Position numbers and translations under genes: made by a program | Notes under the pieces: model-generated | Told to the model about the DNA's origin: nothing | What the model saw: the letters and a program-made list of their open reading frames with translations, nothing else | The model's database searches: none | In this document: positions 5,473 through 5,811 of the stretch, one piece after another | Numbering within the stretch: position 1 is the stretch's first letter | Layout of the letters: every line of letters starts with the position of its first letter | Assembly: GCA_007122215.1 (NCBI GenBank) | Contig: SKUG01000232.1 | Span: forward strand, 1-5,811 | DNA: 5,811 nt | Reading direction: 5' to 3' | DNA from: Thermoleophilia bacterium | Lineage (GTDB): Bacteria; Actinomycetota; Thermoleophilia; Gaiellales; SKUG01

Positions 5473-5811
5473 CTACTGCACCGCGAACTCGGTGAAGTAG
5501 ACGTCCTTGACGTCATAGGGGGCCTCGGCAGGGTTCCGGTGCTCCTTGCCCTCAACCTCCTTGCGGCGCTCGTCCTGCGCGGTGTTCATGGCCTGGACGA
5601 GGCTGGACCGGAGCTTCTCCTTGCCGTCGGCAGTGAGCAGCTCGCTGGCGTTGAAGGTCGCGGTCGTCGTGATCACCGCATCGCGGAAGACCTGGAAGCT
5701 GGCGACGCGCTCGGGGCCGGTCGGGCCACTCGGGCCATGGCCACCGCCCTCGCCACCCTTCTTGAAGACGTACAGGTCATGCTCGCCCATGCGGTCCAGC
5801 TGCACGGCGAC
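5473..5811 (-). CDS. fliL: FliL, stator-associated basal body protein (3' part only)
   Basis: FliL surrounds the MotA/MotB stators, supporting torque at high load. Only the last 112 residues are visible and the frame is open to the window edge, so the N-terminal membrane helix is outside; the in-frame GTG at 5805 is unlikely to be the true start. Seen are a segment typical of the extracytoplasmic FliL domain, NASELLTADGKEKLRSSLVQ (near 58-77 of the visible part), and the family's terminal signature VYFTEFAVQ. Between the first strand (LYVFKK) and the following helix lies a Gly/Pro-rich insertion beginning GGEGGGHGPSGPTGP, unusual for FliL. The gene is followed after 11 nt by fliN, as in many flagellar operons except that fliM is missing. 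The call rests on the terminal signature, the helix and the context; a divergent FliL-like paralogue is possible. Confidence 0.8.
   Translation of the reverse strand, partial: VAVQLDRMGEHDLYVFKKGGEGGGHGPSGPTGPERVASFQVFRDAVITTTATFNASELLTADGKEKLRSSLVQAMNTAQDERRKEVEGKEHRNPAEAPYDVKDVYFTEFAVQ

Noticed and set aside
1..5811. Mobile elements, CRISPR arrays or defence genes
   Set aside because: No spaced direct repeats, transposase motifs or defence-family signatures were seen; the window is filled by conserved flagellar genes in near-standard order.

Overview
The window is part of a flagellar type III export and switch operon from a high-GC (roughly two-thirds G+C by eye), motile bacterium. It is most likely an actinomycete; a Nocardioides-like or related lineage is a guess from protein style, not something proven here. 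Every supported gene lies on the minus strand, so transcription runs from high to low coordinates.

In transcription order the genes are: the 3' end of fliL (5811-5473), a FliY-like fliN carrying an N-terminal CheC-like domain (5461-4541), fliO (4461-3793), fliP (3687-2872), fliQ (2869-2597), fliR (2592-1819), flhB (1805-696), and the 5' end of flhA (472 to the window edge). FliP, FliQ, FliR, FlhB and FlhA are the five conserved membrane proteins of the export gate. FliO helps assemble FliP, FliN is a C-ring switch component that also docks the export ATPase complex, and FliL is a stator-associated protein. Most junctions are tight (2 to 13 nt), as expected of one translationally coupled operon.

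Three junctions are looser: fliN-fliO (79 nt), fliO-fliP (105 nt) and flhB-flhA (223 nt). Two of them, fliN-fliO and flhB-flhA, carry on the coding strand a motif resembling a FliA/WhiG (sigma-28 family) promoter: TCAAG, then GCCGATGGG, with 15 or 16 nt between TCAA and GCCGAT. A third TCAA-N15-GCCGATGA match lies inside fliP. In the flhB-flhA gap the motif sits between a palindrome at the flhB stop and a perfect 10-bp GC-rich hairpin in the presumed flhA leader. This suggests flhA, and perhaps fliO onward, can be transcribed separately from the rest.

Other points of note: no fliM lies between fliL and fliN, where it usually sits. The CheC-like domain of FliN has Ser in place of both residues of the phosphatase Glu/Asn pair. 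FliL has a Gly/Pro-rich insertion. I found no mobile element, CRISPR array, tRNA or rRNA, and no evidence of a wholly new system. The novel content is regulatory and architectural.
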